Assembly (NCBI GenBank): GCA_016712715.1
Contig: JADJQM010000003.1
Location: forward strand, 248,001 to 312,000
Origin: Rhodospirillaceae bacterium
GTDB taxonomy: Bacteria; Pseudomonadota; Alphaproteobacteria; Dongiales; Dongiaceae
Length of the DNA stretch: 64,000 nt
Direction: 5' to 3'
The translations under genes were made by a program, and so were the position numbers. This document shows, piece after piece, positions 1 to 10,057 of the stretch; within the stretch, counting starts at the first letter, position 1; every line of letters begins with the position of its first letter. The notes beneath the pieces are model-generated. The model searched no databases, was not told the origin of the DNA, and saw only the letters and a list, made by a program, of their open reading frames with translations.

Positions 1-160
1 CATTCACGGGGTCCAGCACCTGTTTCATCCACCGGTCCTGCTGCCGTCCTGGCCCAGCGACGACCGCCGTTCGAAGCTGGTTTTCATCACCCGCGATCTG
101 GACCAGGTCGCGATCACCGAATCCATGACCGCGTTCCTGGACGACGCAACCGCAGCGTAA
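1..160 (+). CDS. CobW-type G3E GTPase, C-terminal fragment
   Basis: An open frame enters from the left edge (first full codon at base 2) and stops at 158-160, giving the last 52 residues of a protein. The fragment reads GVQHLFHPP, then WPSDDRRSKLVFITRDLD, then a short acidic-alanine tail. This is the typical end of the CobW C-terminal domain, in which a QG/GVxHxFHPP stretch is followed by DxRxxxLVFIxRxL. CobW-type proteins are G3E P-loop GTPases used in cobalamin synthesis or as metal chaperones (zinc, cobalt). The GTPase domain lies outside the window, so the metal and true role cannot be read. It runs in the same direction as the ABC importer that follows, 188 bp away. Confidence 0.75.
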   Translation, partial: IHGVQHLFHPPVLLPSWPSDDRRSKLVFITRDLDQVAITESMTAFLDDATAA

Positions 161-348
161 ACCGGCAAACCAGCCTCCCATCCCCCCCAAACGGCGCCGG
201 AGCGGCATGAACTAACCGGCAACCGACGTTTTTCAGTTTTGCATCGCCAGGAAGATTGCTAGCTTTCGCCTTGATCGAGGGGAAACGTGAGGGCCTGCCA
301 GGCAGCGCCGCCGGATCCTGTCCGTCAGCAACAAAGGGAGGGATAAAA

Positions 349-1512
349 ATGTCCGTTAAGTGGAAATTGGCCGGCACGAGCGTTGCCGCAGCCTTGGTAC
401 TGGGCAGCATAGCTGCCCAGGCCGAACCGTTGCAGAGCATCGGCGAAGGCGAAGGCGAAGTCGCCATCGTCGCCTGGCCGGGCTATATCGAGCGCGGCGA
501 GACCGATCCGGCCTATGATTGGGTGACCGGCTTCGAAAAGGAAACCGGCTGCAAGGTCACGGTGAAGACCGCCGGCAGCTCGGACGAGATGGTGTCGCTG
601 ATGAATGGCGGCGGTTTCGATCTCGTCACCGCCTCGGGGGATGCCTCCGTTCGTCTCATCCGCGGCGGCACGGTGCAGGAAATCAACACCGCCCTCATCC
701 CCGATTACGGCAAGGTCGATCCGCGCCTGCAGAGCGCCGCGTGGCACACGGTCGACGGCAAGCATTTCGGCGTGCCATGGCAGTGGGGCGCCAACGTGCT
801 CCTCTATAACGCCGACGTGTTCGAGAATGCGCCGCAGAGCTGGTCGGTGGTGTTCGAGGAACAGACCCTGCCCGACGGCAAGTCGAACAAGGGCCGCGTT
901 GAAGCCTATTACGGCACGATCTACCTCGCCGACGCCGCTCTCTATCTGATGGCCAACAAGCCGGAACTCGGCATCAAGGACCCCTATGAGCTGACCCAGG
1001 CCCAGTTCGATGCCGCGGTTGAACTGCTGCGCGGCCAACGCCAGATCGTCAACAAGTACTGGTCCGATGTCGTGGCCCAGATGGACGATTTCACCAATGA
1101 AGGTGTCGTCGCCTCGACCAGCTGGCCCTATCAGGTGAATGCGCTCCGTGCCGGCGGCAAGGTGCGCATCGGCTCCACGGTGCCCAAGGAAGGTGCGACC
1201 GGTTGGGCCGACACCACGATGATGCATGCCGAGGCACCGCATCCCAACTGCGCCTACAAATGGCTCAACCACTCGTTGACCAATGTGGCACAGGCGGGGA
1301 CCGCGTCCTGGTTCGGCAGCGTGCCGGCCGTGACGGCCGCGTGCGAGGATCCGATCCTGGGCGGCACGGGCTGCGTCGCCAACGGTTCGCAGCTCTTTGC
1401 CCGCATCCATTTCTGGCGTACGCCGGAAAAGGATTGCCCGACCCAGGGCGGTGCCTGTGTGCCCTACAAGGATTGGGTGGCAGCCGTCCAGTCGGTCCAG
1501 AGCGGACAGTAA
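349..1512 (+). CDS. Polyamine-type ABC transporter substrate-binding protein
   Basis: This is a 387-residue periplasmic binding protein of the PotD/PotF type, which captures spermidine, putrescine or a related cation and hands it to the membrane permeases. The ATG at 349 is chosen because a strong ribosome site (GGGAGGG, 336-342) lies just upstream. An open frame runs back to 256 but lacks that support. Residues 1-25 form a classical signal peptide (basic start, hydrophobic core, cleavage after AQA). The mature part begins with the EVAIVAWPGY strand typical of the family and contains the GGGFDLVTASGD segment of the first lobe. It is the first gene of a four-gene importer operon. A hairpin at 1532-1557 separates it from the ATPase gene and probably lets it be made in excess. 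The exact ligand is not determined by what is visible. Confidence 0.9.
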   Translation: MSVKWKLAGTSVAAALVLGSIAAQAEPLQSIGEGEGEVAIVAWPGYIERGETDPAYDWVTGFEKETGCKVTVKTAGSSDEMVSLMNGGGFDLVTASGDASVRLIRGGTVQEINTALIPDYGKVDPRLQSAAWHTVDGKHFGVPWQWGANVLLYNADVFENAPQSWSVVFEEQTLPDGKSNKGRVEAYYGTIYLADAALYLMANKPELGIKDPYELTQAQFDAAVELLRGQRQIVNKYWSDVVAQMDDFTNEGVVASTSWPYQVNALRAGGKVRIGSTVPKEGATGWADTTMMHAEAPHPNCAYKWLNHSLTNVAQAGTASWFGSVPAVTAACEDPILGGTGCVANGSQLFARIHFWRTPEKDCPTQGGACVPYKDWVAAVQSVQSGQ

Positions 1513-1531
1513 CCCTTTCTGATATCTGATC

Positions 1532-1557
1532 GGGGCGGATCAGCAATGATCCGCCCC
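1532..1557 (+). terminator. Strong intercistronic hairpin / partial terminator
   Basis: A perfect 11-bp inverted repeat (GGGGCGGATCA / TGATCCGCCCC, loop GCAA) is followed by ATTTCTTT, the layout of a factor-independent terminator. It lies between the binding-protein gene and the ATPase gene of the same importer. In such operons this arrangement usually acts as an attenuator or mRNA-stabilising 3' end that raises the ratio of binding protein to membrane parts. Confidence 0.8.
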
Positions 1558-1586
1558 ATTTCTTTAGCAGCGATACGGATTGTATC

Positions 1587-2618
1587 ATGAGCTCAGCCAG
1601 CGGTCCCGCCGCCGTCTCCTTTCAGAATGTGTCGCGCCACTATGGCGCGGTGAGAGCGGTCGATTCCGTCAGCTTCGACATTCGCGAGGGCGAATTCTTC
1701 GCCATGTTGGGGCCGTCCGGCTCCGGCAAGACCACCTGCCTGCGGCTCATCGCCGGATTCGAGCAGCCGACCGACGGCCATGTGATCGTCCATGGCATCG
1801 ACATGAACGGCGTGCCGCCCTATGACCGCGACGTCAACACGGTGTTCCAGGATTACGCCCTGTTCCCGCATATGAGCGTGCTGGACAATGTCGCCTATGG
1901 CCTGATGATCCGCAAAGTTCCCACCGAGCAGCGCCGCAAACAGGCGGAAGAGATGCTGGAGATGGTGGCGCTGGGCGGGTTCGGCGGCCGCAAGCCGTCG
2001 CAGCTCTCAGGCGGCCAGCGGCAGCGCGTGGCGCTGGCCCGCGCCCTCGTCAACCATCCCAAGGTGCTGCTGCTCGACGAGCCGCTGGGCGCCCTTGATC
2101 TCAAGCTCCGCGAGCAGATGCAGGTCGAGCTGAAAGCCATCCAGCGCCGCGTCGGCATCACTTTCGTCTATGTCACTCATGACCAGGGCGAAGCGCTCTC
2201 CATGAGCGACCGGGTGGCCGTGTTCAACCAGGGCAAGATCGAACAGCTGGCGAGCCCGACCGAGCTTTACGAAAAACCGGCCACCACTTTCGTCGCCGGA
2301 TTCGTGGGCATCTCCAACCTGCTGGAGGGAGCCGCGGCGCGCGCCGTGACCGGCGCCGAGCAAGCCTGTTCCATCCGCCCGGAGAAGATCCATCTGGAGC
2401 GCAGCGGCGCTCCGGTCCCGGCCGATGCCATGACCGCGCGCGGCCGCGTGAGCTCGATCCTCTATCTTGGCGCCAACACGCGCTATGAAGTGGCGCTGGA
2501 AGGCGGCGGCGAGTTGACCGTCACCCTGCAGAACCGCGAGGCGCATGTCGAACCCTTGGAAGGCGAGTCCGTGCAATTGTGGTGGGAGGCGCGTCACCTG
2601 ATGCGCTTTGCGCGGTAG
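1587..2618 (+). CDS. Polyamine-type ABC transporter ATP-binding protein (PotA-like)
   Basis: This 343-residue cytoplasmic ATPase powers the importer encoded around it. It shows in order Walker A (GPSGSGKTT, about residue 42), Q-loop (VFQDYALFPHM), ABC signature (LSGGQRQR), Walker B with D-loop (LLLDEPLGALD) and the switch histidine (YVTHDQGEALS). After residue 240 a TOBE-type regulatory domain follows (SIRPEKIHLER, LYLGANTRYEV), as in PotA. Length and layout match the PotA/CysA/MalK group. The ATG at 1587 lies 74 bp after the binding-protein stop and after the hairpin at 1532-1557. The permease genes follow immediately. Confidence 0.92.
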   Translation: MSSASGPAAVSFQNVSRHYGAVRAVDSVSFDIREGEFFAMLGPSGSGKTTCLRLIAGFEQPTDGHVIVHGIDMNGVPPYDRDVNTVFQDYALFPHMSVLDNVAYGLMIRKVPTEQRRKQAEEMLEMVALGGFGGRKPSQLSGGQRQRVALARALVNHPKVLLLDEPLGALDLKLREQMQVELKAIQRRVGITFVYVTHDQGEALSMSDRVAVFNQGKIEQLASPTELYEKPATTFVAGFVGISNLLEGAAARAVTGAEQACSIRPEKIHLERSGAPVPADAMTARGRVSSILYLGANTRYEVALEGGGELTVTLQNREAHVEPLEGESVQLWWEARHLMRFAR

Positions 2619-2626
2619 GTGCGAAC

Positions 2627-3554
<928 letters not shown>

Positions 3555-3565
<11 letters not shown>

Positions 3566-4391
3566 GCAGACCCAGGTCAGCGACCGTTCGAAGGGCAAGG
3601 CCGGCTGGGGCCTCAAAGCCGCCGCCTGGTTCGGCGTGCTCTATCTCAACCTGCCGATCCTGTTCATCGTGCTCTATGGCTTCACCACCGACGATGCCAG
3701 CTATTCCTTCCCGCCGCCCGGCCTCACCACGCAATGGTTCGCGGTCACCTGGGCCAGGGCCGATTTCTGGGATGCGTTCTGGTTGTCGGTGCAGGTCGCC
3801 TTCCTCTCCATGCTGATCGCCATGGTGCTGGGCACCTTCGCGGCGGCCGCCATGTACCGTTTCAAGTTCTTCGGCAAGGAAGCGGTGACGCTCCTCATCC
3901 TGCTGCCGATTGCGCTGCCCGGCATCGTCACCGGCATCAGCCTGCGCTCGGCCTTTGCCTTGGGCGATGTGCCGTTCAGCTATTTCACGATCGTGCTGGG
4001 CCACGCTACCTTCTGCATCGTCGTGGTCTACAACAATGCGATTGCGAGGCTCAGGCGCTCGTCACCGGCGCTGATCGAAGCGTCGATGGACCTCGGCGCC
4101 GACACGTTCCAGACCTTCCGCCATGTGATCCTGCCCAATCTTGCGACTGCGTTGCTGGCGGGCGGCATGCTGGCCTTTGCGCTGTCGTTCGACGAAATCA
4201 TCGTCACCACCTTCACCGCCGGCCAGCAGGAGACGCTGCCGATCTGGATGTTCGGCGAACTCAGCCGGCCGCGGCAACGTCCCGTGACCAACGTGGCGGC
4301 GATTTTCGTCATGATCATCACCTTCGTGCCGATCCTGGCCGCGTATTACCTCACACGGGATACCGATGACGTCGCCGGCAGTGGCAAGTAG
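3555..4391 (+). CDS. Polyamine-type ABC transporter permease (PotC-like)
   Basis: A 278-residue second permease subunit, forming the membrane channel with the PotB-like partner. About six membrane segments are visible, starting with WFGVLYLNLPILFIVLYGF. The EAA loop is EASMDLGADTFQTFRHVILP. The ATG at 3555 overlaps the preceding stop by 11 bp and has a purine-rich GGGGG stretch at 3544-3548 as ribosome site. An in-frame ATG at 3525 exists but would overlap more. The 3' end overlaps the cold-shock gene by 26 bp. Confidence 0.9.
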
Positions 4392-4611
4392 CATCGTCAC
4401 CGGCACGGTGCTGTGGTTCAAGGCGCAGAAGGGCTATGGCTTCGTGAAGCCGGATGACGGCGGTGCCGACGTGTTCGTGCATGTGGCGGAACTGGCGGCG
4501 TCGGGCCTCACCGAGCTTCAGGAAGGCGACCACCTCGCCTTTTCCCGCGACAGCCATGGTGACGGGCGATTCTTTGCCGTCAACATCAGCCTCATCGGCC
4601 AAGGCGCCTGA
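4366..4611 (+). CDS. Cold-shock-domain protein
   Basis: This encodes an 81-residue single cold-shock domain, a small beta-barrel that binds single-stranded RNA/DNA. Both RNA-binding motifs are present: RNP1 as KGYGFVKP and RNP2 as VFVHV. The GTVLWFKAQ start strand is also typical. Its ATG lies inside the end of the PotC-like gene (26-bp overlap), so it may be translated from the importer mRNA. A GTG five codons in is an alternative start. CSPs are normally solitary genes with long leaders. Here no leader is possible unless a promoter lies inside the permease gene. The next gene is convergent. Confidence 0.9.
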   Translation: MTSPAVASSIVTGTVLWFKAQKGYGFVKPDDGGADVFVHVAELAASGLTELQEGDHLAFSRDSHGDGRFFAVNISLIGQGA

Positions 4612-4629
4612 GCCTGAACCCAGGGGCCG

Positions 4630-6240
4630 CTACGCTTCGGCCTTGCGCTTGGCCAGGACTTCGTCAAGCCAATCAACCCGCAATTCCGGCACCGACGACA
4701 GCAGCCGTTCCGTATAGGGGTGGAAAGGCGGCGCAAAGACCTCGGCCGTCGGCCCATCGGCGATCAGTTCGCCACGCAGCATCACCGCCGTGCGATGCGA
4801 AATCCGGCGCACAATGCCGAGATCATGGGTGATGAAGAGATAGGCGACACCCAGTTCTTCCTGCAGGCGTCCCAGCAACTTGAGGATTTCATCGGCCACG
4901 AGCTGATCGAGCGCCGAGGTGGGCTCGTCGCAGATGATGATGTCCGGTTCAGCCGCGAGCGCGCGGGCAATGCAGATGCGCTGCTTCTGGCCGCCGGACA
5001 AGGCCGTGGAAAGACGCTTGGCATAATCCTCCGGCAGGCCGACCTGGTTGAGCAGGCTGCGCACTCGTTCCGCCACTTCGGCGGGAGATTTCTTGAAGTA
5101 GAACTCGACCGGGCGACCGATGATCTCGCCGATGGTCTGGCGGGGATTGAGCGCCACGTCGGGCTGCTGGTAGATCAACTGGATGCGGCGCAACTGATCG
5201 CGGGGCCGATCCTTGAGGGCCGGCGACAGCTCCTGCCCGTCAAACACGACCGAGCCCGACGCGCGCGGCAGCAAGCCGACGATCAGTCGGGCGAGCGAGC
5301 TTTTACCCGAACCGGATTCACCGACCACGGCCACGGTTTCACCGCGCGCCACCGATATCGAGACATTCTTCACGGCAACGAAGGATTCGTAGAGTCCGAC
5401 GGCATCGCTGACGGTGAGAATGGCGTTCTCGTGCGCGACCGCGCGGTGGGTCGAAATCTTGTCGGCAGCCTTGCGCTCGGCCACCAACGCCCGGGCGTAA
5501 TCCGTTTTCGGTTCGAGGAGCACCTGGGCCGTCTCACCGATTTCGACCGTCTTGCCGCCACGCAGGACCATGATGCGGTCGGCAACCTGGGCGACGACCG
5601 CAAGATCGTGGCTGATATAGAGTGCCGCGGTATGGAATTCGCGAATGAGCTTCTTGATCAACGCCAGCACTTCGATCTGCGTCGTGACGTCGAGCGCCGT
5701 GGTCGGTTCGTCGAAGACGAGAATTTCCGGCTTGCACGACATGGCCATCGCAGCCATCGCACGCTGCAGCTGCCCGCCGGACACCTGATGCGGATAGCGT
5801 TCACCGAACTTTTCGGGATTGGGAAGATCGAGTGCCCGGAACAATTCGATCGCCCAGGCGCGTGCGTCCGTCTTGTTCATCTGGCCGTGCAGAACCGGCA
5901 TTTCGCAGATCTGGTCGATGATCCGGTAGGCCGGGTTGAAGGAAGCCGCGGCACTCTGTGCGACATAGGCGATATGTTCGCCGCGCACCTTGCGCCTGCC
6001 GTCGGCACTGAGGGCGCGGATATTCTGCCCCTCAATCTCGACCGTGCCGCCGGTGATCTTGCACCCCGCCCGGGCATAGGCCATCGAGGCGAGGCCGATG
6101 GTCGATTTGCCGGCGCCGCTTTCGCCGATCAGGCCCAGCACTTCGCCCGGCCGCAGTTCGAGCGAGACGTCGTCGACCAGCACGGCACCCGAGACGGCCT
6201 CGATACGGAGGTTCTTGATCTTGAGGATATTGTCGGTCAC
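4630..6240 (-). CDS. Peptide-type ABC transporter, fused double ATP-binding protein (DppD-DppF-like)
   Basis: A 536-residue protein carrying two complete ABC ATPase modules in one chain. Module 1 has Walker A GESGAGKST, signature VSGGQLQRA and Walker B LVFDEPTTALD. Module 2 has Walker A GESGSGKSS, signature LSGGQKQRI and Walker B IICDEPTSALD. This is the DppD plus DppF pair fused, which energises dipeptide/oligopeptide/opine-type importers. The GTG at 6240 is chosen because it follows the permease stop by 4 bp and leads directly into the ATPase fold. A longer frame to 6279 would lie inside the permease gene. It is the last gene of the importer operon on this strand. Confidence 0.9.
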   Translation of the reverse strand: MTDNILKIKNLRIEAVSGAVLVDDVSLELRPGEVLGLIGESGAGKSTIGLASMAYARAGCKITGGTVEIEGQNIRALSADGRRKVRGEHIAYVAQSAAASFNPAYRIIDQICEMPVLHGQMNKTDARAWAIELFRALDLPNPEKFGERYPHQVSGGQLQRAMAAMAMSCKPEILVFDEPTTALDVTTQIEVLALIKKLIREFHTAALYISHDLAVVAQVADRIMVLRGGKTVEIGETAQVLLEPKTDYARALVAERKAADKISTHRAVAHENAILTVSDAVGLYESFVAVKNVSISVARGETVAVVGESGSGKSSLARLIVGLLPRASGSVVFDGQELSPALKDRPRDQLRRIQLIYQQPDVALNPRQTIGEIIGRPVEFYFKKSPAEVAERVRSLLNQVGLPEDYAKRLSTALSGGQKQRICIARALAAEPDIIICDEPTSALDQLVADEILKLLGRLQEELGVAYLFITHDLGIVRRISHRTAVMLRGELIADGPTAEVFAPPFHPYTERLLSSVPELRVDWLDEVLAKRKAEA

Positions 6241-6244
6241 TGGC

Positions 6245-7078
6245 TCACATCTCCGCCGAGGCGCCGGACGGGCGCGCATTGATGGACAGGATCCAGTCGA
6301 CGATCAGGTTGACGCCGACCGTCATCGTGGCAATCGCCATGGCCGGCCACAAGGGGGCGAGCAGACCGAAGCTGATGGCCTTGCCGTTGTCGCGCACCAT
6401 GCCACCCCAATCGGCGAGCGGCGGCTGGATGCCGAGGCCCAGGAAGCTGAGGCCAGCCACGAACAGGAAATTGAAGCAGAAGCGCAGGCCGAATTCGGAG
6501 ATCATCGGCGGCATGGCATTGGGCAGCACCTCGCGGCGCATGATCCACCACAGGCCTTCGCCGCGCAGACGCGCCGCCTCGACATATTCGAGCACCACGA
6601 GGTTCATGGCGACGGCGCGCGAGAGGCGGAACACGCGCGTCGAATCGAGGATCGCGATGGTCATGATGAGGGTCGGAATGGACGAGCCGAACACCGACAG
6701 GATGATGAGGGCGAACACCAGCAGCGGGATCGACAGCATCACGTCGACGAAGCGCGACAGCACCTGATCGACCAGCTTGCCACCGACCGCCGCCCACAAT
6801 CCCAGGGACAGGCCGATGATGAAGGAGAGAATGGTGGTGGCCAGCGCCACGCCGATGGTCGTGCGCGCCCCATAGACCAAGCGCGAGAAGAGGTCGCGGC
6901 TGATATTGTCGGTGCCCAGCAGGAACTCGGATGTCGGCGGACTCCAGGTCTTGCCGACCTTTTCGGATTCGCCAAACGGCGCGATGAATGGCGCGAAAAT
7001 GGCCGTCGCGATAAACACGCTGACAATGATGATACCGATCCAAGCCGACAATGACGGCTTATGTCCCAGAATACGCAT
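6245..7078 (-). CDS. Peptide-type ABC transporter permease (DppC-like)
   Basis: A 277-residue inner-membrane permease of the DppC/OppC group. It has an N-terminal membrane segment (IGIIIVSVFIATAIFAPFIA), then the periplasmic GTDNISRDLFSRLVYGAR signature that precedes the core domain of DppC proteins. The EAA-type coupling loop is at EAARLRGEGLWWIMRREVLPN. Five to six membrane spans are expected. It starts 39 bp after the frameshifted DppB-like gene and ends 4 bp before the ATPase start, so the three are co-transcribed. The substrate is not determined. Confidence 0.9.
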   Translation of the reverse strand: MRILGHKPSLSAWIGIIIVSVFIATAIFAPFIAPFGESEKVGKTWSPPTSEFLLGTDNISRDLFSRLVYGARTTIGVALATTILSFIIGLSLGLWAAVGGKLVDQVLSRFVDVMLSIPLLVFALIILSVFGSSIPTLIMTIAILDSTRVFRLSRAVAMNLVVLEYVEAARLRGEGLWWIMRREVLPNAMPPMISEFGLRFCFNFLFVAGLSFLGLGIQPPLADWGGMVRDNGKAISFGLLAPLWPAMAIATMTVGVNLIVDWILSINARPSGASAEM

Positions 7079-7117
7079 AGCGCCCCCTATCCCGCCCTGA
7101 TTTTCTCAGGTTCTGAT

Positions 7118-8066
7118 TTATCGCGGCTTCCGCAGACGCGGGTTGACCAAGATGCTCATCACATCGGCAAACGTATTGAGAATGACAAAGGCCGCCGCGA
7201 AGACCAGGCCGCAGGCCTGTACCACCGGCAGGTCGCGCTTCGTCACCCCGTCCACCATGAACTGGCCCACGCCCGGATAGACGAACACCACCTCGATCAC
7301 CACCACGCCGACGATGAGATAAGCGAGGTTGAGGGCGATGACCGTGATGATCGGCGCCGCGGCATTCGGCAGGGCGTGAACGAAGACGACGCGCGAGCGC
7401 TTGAGGCCCTTCAGGAACGCCATCTCGATATAGGGCTGCGACATGATCGAGAGGACCGACGATCGGGTCATGCGCAGCATATGCGCCGCCACCAGCATGG
7501 TCAGCGTCACGGCAGGAAGTGCCGTCACATGGAAACGCTGGCCGAGGGTCATGTCGTCGAACACTGTCGACAGCGACGGAAACCAACCGAGCTTCACCGC
7601 AAAGATAAGGATGAGGACATAGGCGATGAAGAATTCGGGAAAGGAGATCGCCGCCAAGGACGCGACGTTGGCAACGCGGTCGATCCACTTGCCTTCGTTG
7701 ATGGCGGCGAGGATGCCGAGACCGACCGACAGCGGCACGGCGATGAGTGCCGCATAGCCGGCCAGGAACATGGTGTTTTCGAAGCGTGGCGCGATCGAGG
7801 TCAGGATATCGCGCTTGTTGGTGAGGGCAACACCGAGGTCACCCTGCAGCGCACCAAAACAGCCATTCGAAATAGCGGATATAGGCCGGTCGATCGAGGC
7901 CCAGTTCGGCGCGAAAGGTCGCCAGCGTTTCTGGTGTGGCGCCTTGCCCCAGCACCGCGCTGGCAACGTCGCCAGGCAGGATTTCAGTCGCGGCGAAGAT
8001 AAGCGCACTTACAGCAAGCAGTGTGAGCAGGCCGAGGACGACCCGAGCAGCAATAACCTTGAGCAT
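7118..8066 (-). pseudogene. Peptide-type ABC transporter permease (DppB-like), frameshifted
   Basis: The N-terminal 70 or so residues (start ATG 8066, MLKVIAARVVLGLLTLLAVS) and the remaining 245 lie in two different frames. They join at a run of four A on the plus strand (7856-7859). Removing one base restores a normal 315-residue DppB: PAYIRYFEWLF continues as GALQGDLGVALTNKRD. The EAA loop is intact (EMAFLKGLKRSRVVFVHALP), as is the C-terminal membrane region. As written the gene would stop at GCAAG after 75 residues and the importer would lack one channel half. Because every other part of the operon is intact, a sequencing or assembly error in the homopolymer is at least as likely as true inactivation. 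Confidence 0.85.
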
Positions 8067-8107
8067 CGGGTCGCCCCCTCCCTGAGTGAAACTGGCTTCA
8101 GACCGTC

Positions 8108-9691
8108 TTAGGCAAACCAGCCCTTCTCGGCAATGCGATTGTCATTGAGGTCGTAACGCGCATGTGGTTCCGCCCCCATGACCTTGGTCGAATAGCCGTC
8201 GAGATAGTCGGTGATGGCAAAGCACACCATGCCACCCTCCTCGGCGATCATTTCCTGGCACTGGAAATAGAGCTCCTTGCGCTTTTCCTGGTCGAGTTCG
8301 ATACGCGCTTCTTCGACGAGCTTGTCGAAGGCCGGAATGCGCCAGTCGCTGTCGTTCCAGTCGGACGCCGAACCGTAGACCTGGGTGAAGGTCTGGTCGG
8401 CCGACATGCGACGACCCCAATAGACCGCGCAGAACGGCGCCTTCAGCCAGACATTGTCCCAATAGCCGTCGGCCGAGACCTTGTTGACGTCGAGCGTGAT
8501 GTTGGCCTTCTTGAGCGACTCCTGATAGAGCGAGGCGCAATCGACCGCGGTGTTCCAGGCGCCTTCCGACGTCTGCAGCTCGATCTTGGTGTCGCCGAGC
8601 CCGGCCTTCTTGAAGTGGAAGGCGGCCTTGTCGGGGTCGTAGGCACGTTGCGGCATACGCGTGTTGTAGAAGGGATTGAGCTCATCCAGCGTATGGTCGT
8701 TGCCCGGTACGGCGTAGCCGCTATAGACCGAGTCAATGATGCCCTGACGGTCGATGCCGTACTTCAAGGCGAGACGCAGGTCCTTGTTGTCGAACGGCTT
8801 CTGGGTGACGCGGGAAACGAAGCAATAGCGGTTGCCGGTGCCCTTGGTGCGGACGATGCTGAGATTGGAGTCCTGCTTCAGCAGGTCGACCGTGCGCGCA
8901 TCGAGGCGGTTGACGGCATCGACTTCACCCGATTGCAGCGCCGCCGTGCGGGCGGCCTGATCCTGGATGTTGCGGATTTCGACGGTGTCGAAATTGCCAC
9001 GGCCCGGCTTCCAATAATCGCCGCGGTTCTTGAAGACCAGGCGCACGCCCGGCTCGAAGCTCTCCAGCGTGTAGGCGCCGGTGCCGATCGGCTTCTGCCA
9101 GTCGCTGAAATCCTTCGGCACGACGACCAGGTGATAGTCACCGAGAATGACCGGGAAGTCGGCATTGCCGCTGGACAGCGTGATGGTGACTTCCGAGGCG
9201 GAGGTCGCCTTGATTTCCTTGATCTGCTCGAGGATGCCTTTGGCCGGCGATTTGGTTTCGCCGCGATGGATCTGGATCGAATAGATGCAGTCCTCGGCGT
9301 CGAGGGTCTTGCCATTGGAGAATTTGATGCCCTGGCGAACCTTGAACACCCATTCGACGGCGCCGGGCTTTGCTTCCCAGCTCTCGAACAGTTCGCCCAC
9401 GGGATTGCCGGCGCTGTCGAATTCGACCAGGCAGTTCATGATGCACAGCGACGAGGCAATCATGACCGAGTCAGCATAGGTACGCGGATCGAGCGAGTCG
9501 CTGGCCGATCCGCCTTCCATACCGATACGCAGCGTGCCGCCCTTTTTGGGCTCCGCGGCATAGCCGGCCTTGACCATCAGGCCGCTGGCGAGGCTGGTCG
9601 TGATGCCGAGTGCCGCGGCATAGCGCATGAATTCGCGACGGTTCACCCGCCCAGACTTGGCCGCCTGCTGAAGTTGTTCCCATTGATTCAT
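8108..9691 (-). CDS. Peptide-type ABC transporter substrate-binding protein (Tat-exported)
   Basis: A 527-residue periplasmic binding protein of the SBP_bac_5 family (dipeptide, oligopeptide, opine or nickel ligands). The start at 9691 is preferred: the ribosome site GGGAG (9699-9703) sits 7 nt upstream. An ATG two codons earlier (9697) would leave only 1 nt spacing. The N-terminus has a twin-arginine signal (NRREFMRYAAALG, then a hydrophobic stretch ending near AGYAA). The mature protein starts with KKGGTLRIGMEGG, the usual first strand. It heads the operon with the two permeases and the double ATPase. A 13-bp tandem repeat lies in its upstream region. Confidence 0.9.
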   Translation of the reverse strand: MNQWEQLQQAAKSGRVNRREFMRYAAALGITTSLASGLMVKAGYAAEPKKGGTLRIGMEGGSASDSLDPRTYADSVMIASSLCIMNCLVEFDSAGNPVGELFESWEAKPGAVEWVFKVRQGIKFSNGKTLDAEDCIYSIQIHRGETKSPAKGILEQIKEIKATSASEVTITLSSGNADFPVILGDYHLVVVPKDFSDWQKPIGTGAYTLESFEPGVRLVFKNRGDYWKPGRGNFDTVEIRNIQDQAARTAALQSGEVDAVNRLDARTVDLLKQDSNLSIVRTKGTGNRYCFVSRVTQKPFDNKDLRLALKYGIDRQGIIDSVYSGYAVPGNDHTLDELNPFYNTRMPQRAYDPDKAAFHFKKAGLGDTKIELQTSEGAWNTAVDCASLYQESLKKANITLDVNKVSADGYWDNVWLKAPFCAVYWGRRMSADQTFTQVYGSASDWNDSDWRIPAFDKLVEEARIELDQEKRKELYFQCQEMIAEEGGMVCFAITDYLDGYSTKVMGAEPHARYDLNDNRIAEKGWFA

Positions 9692-9811
9692 TGTCATCTC
9701 CCTATCGACCTGCCGGCTGAGGACAAAAGGTCCGTGCCGAGGCAATTGTCATGTTTGTTACGGTCTTTGTGCCCGCTTATCGTGGCAACTATGCAGAAAT
9801 CAAAAAATCCC

Positions 9812-9863
9812 TGCAACAGTCCCCTGCAACAGCCCCCTGCAGCAGTCCCCCGCAATCGTCCCC
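9812..9863. repeat. Four-copy 13-bp tandem repeat
   Basis: Four adjacent 13-bp units (plus strand TGCAACAGTCCCC, TGCAACAGCCCCC, TGCAGCAGTCCCC, CGCAATCGTCCCC) fill 9812-9863 exactly. They lie in the 418-bp gene-free stretch 9692-10109, about 120 bp upstream of the binding-protein start at 9691. The first two units differ at one position and the fourth is the most diverged. Nothing else in the stretch looks coding. The rest holds the terminator at 10058-10094. Confidence 0.8.
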
Positions 9864-10057
9864 GGAGCAGCATGCGGGCATACGCTCCTGGGAATACTAG
9901 AAACAGAACCTTGTCGGAATAAACTATCGCCAGAGAGACCAAAGTTGCGCTAACGCGACAGTTTTTGATTTAACCTTGGCGATGGTTCGGCCGCCCCCTG
10001 CTATCCGGCCCGATTGCACCTGATGGACCGAGGCGACGGCGCTTTCCCGTCTCAGCG

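Noticed and set aside
4720..6282. 520-residue plus-strand frame opposite the double ATPase
   Set aside because: Low-complexity His/Asp/Gly/Arg composition typical of an antisense shadow. The minus-strand frame has two full sets of ABC motifs.
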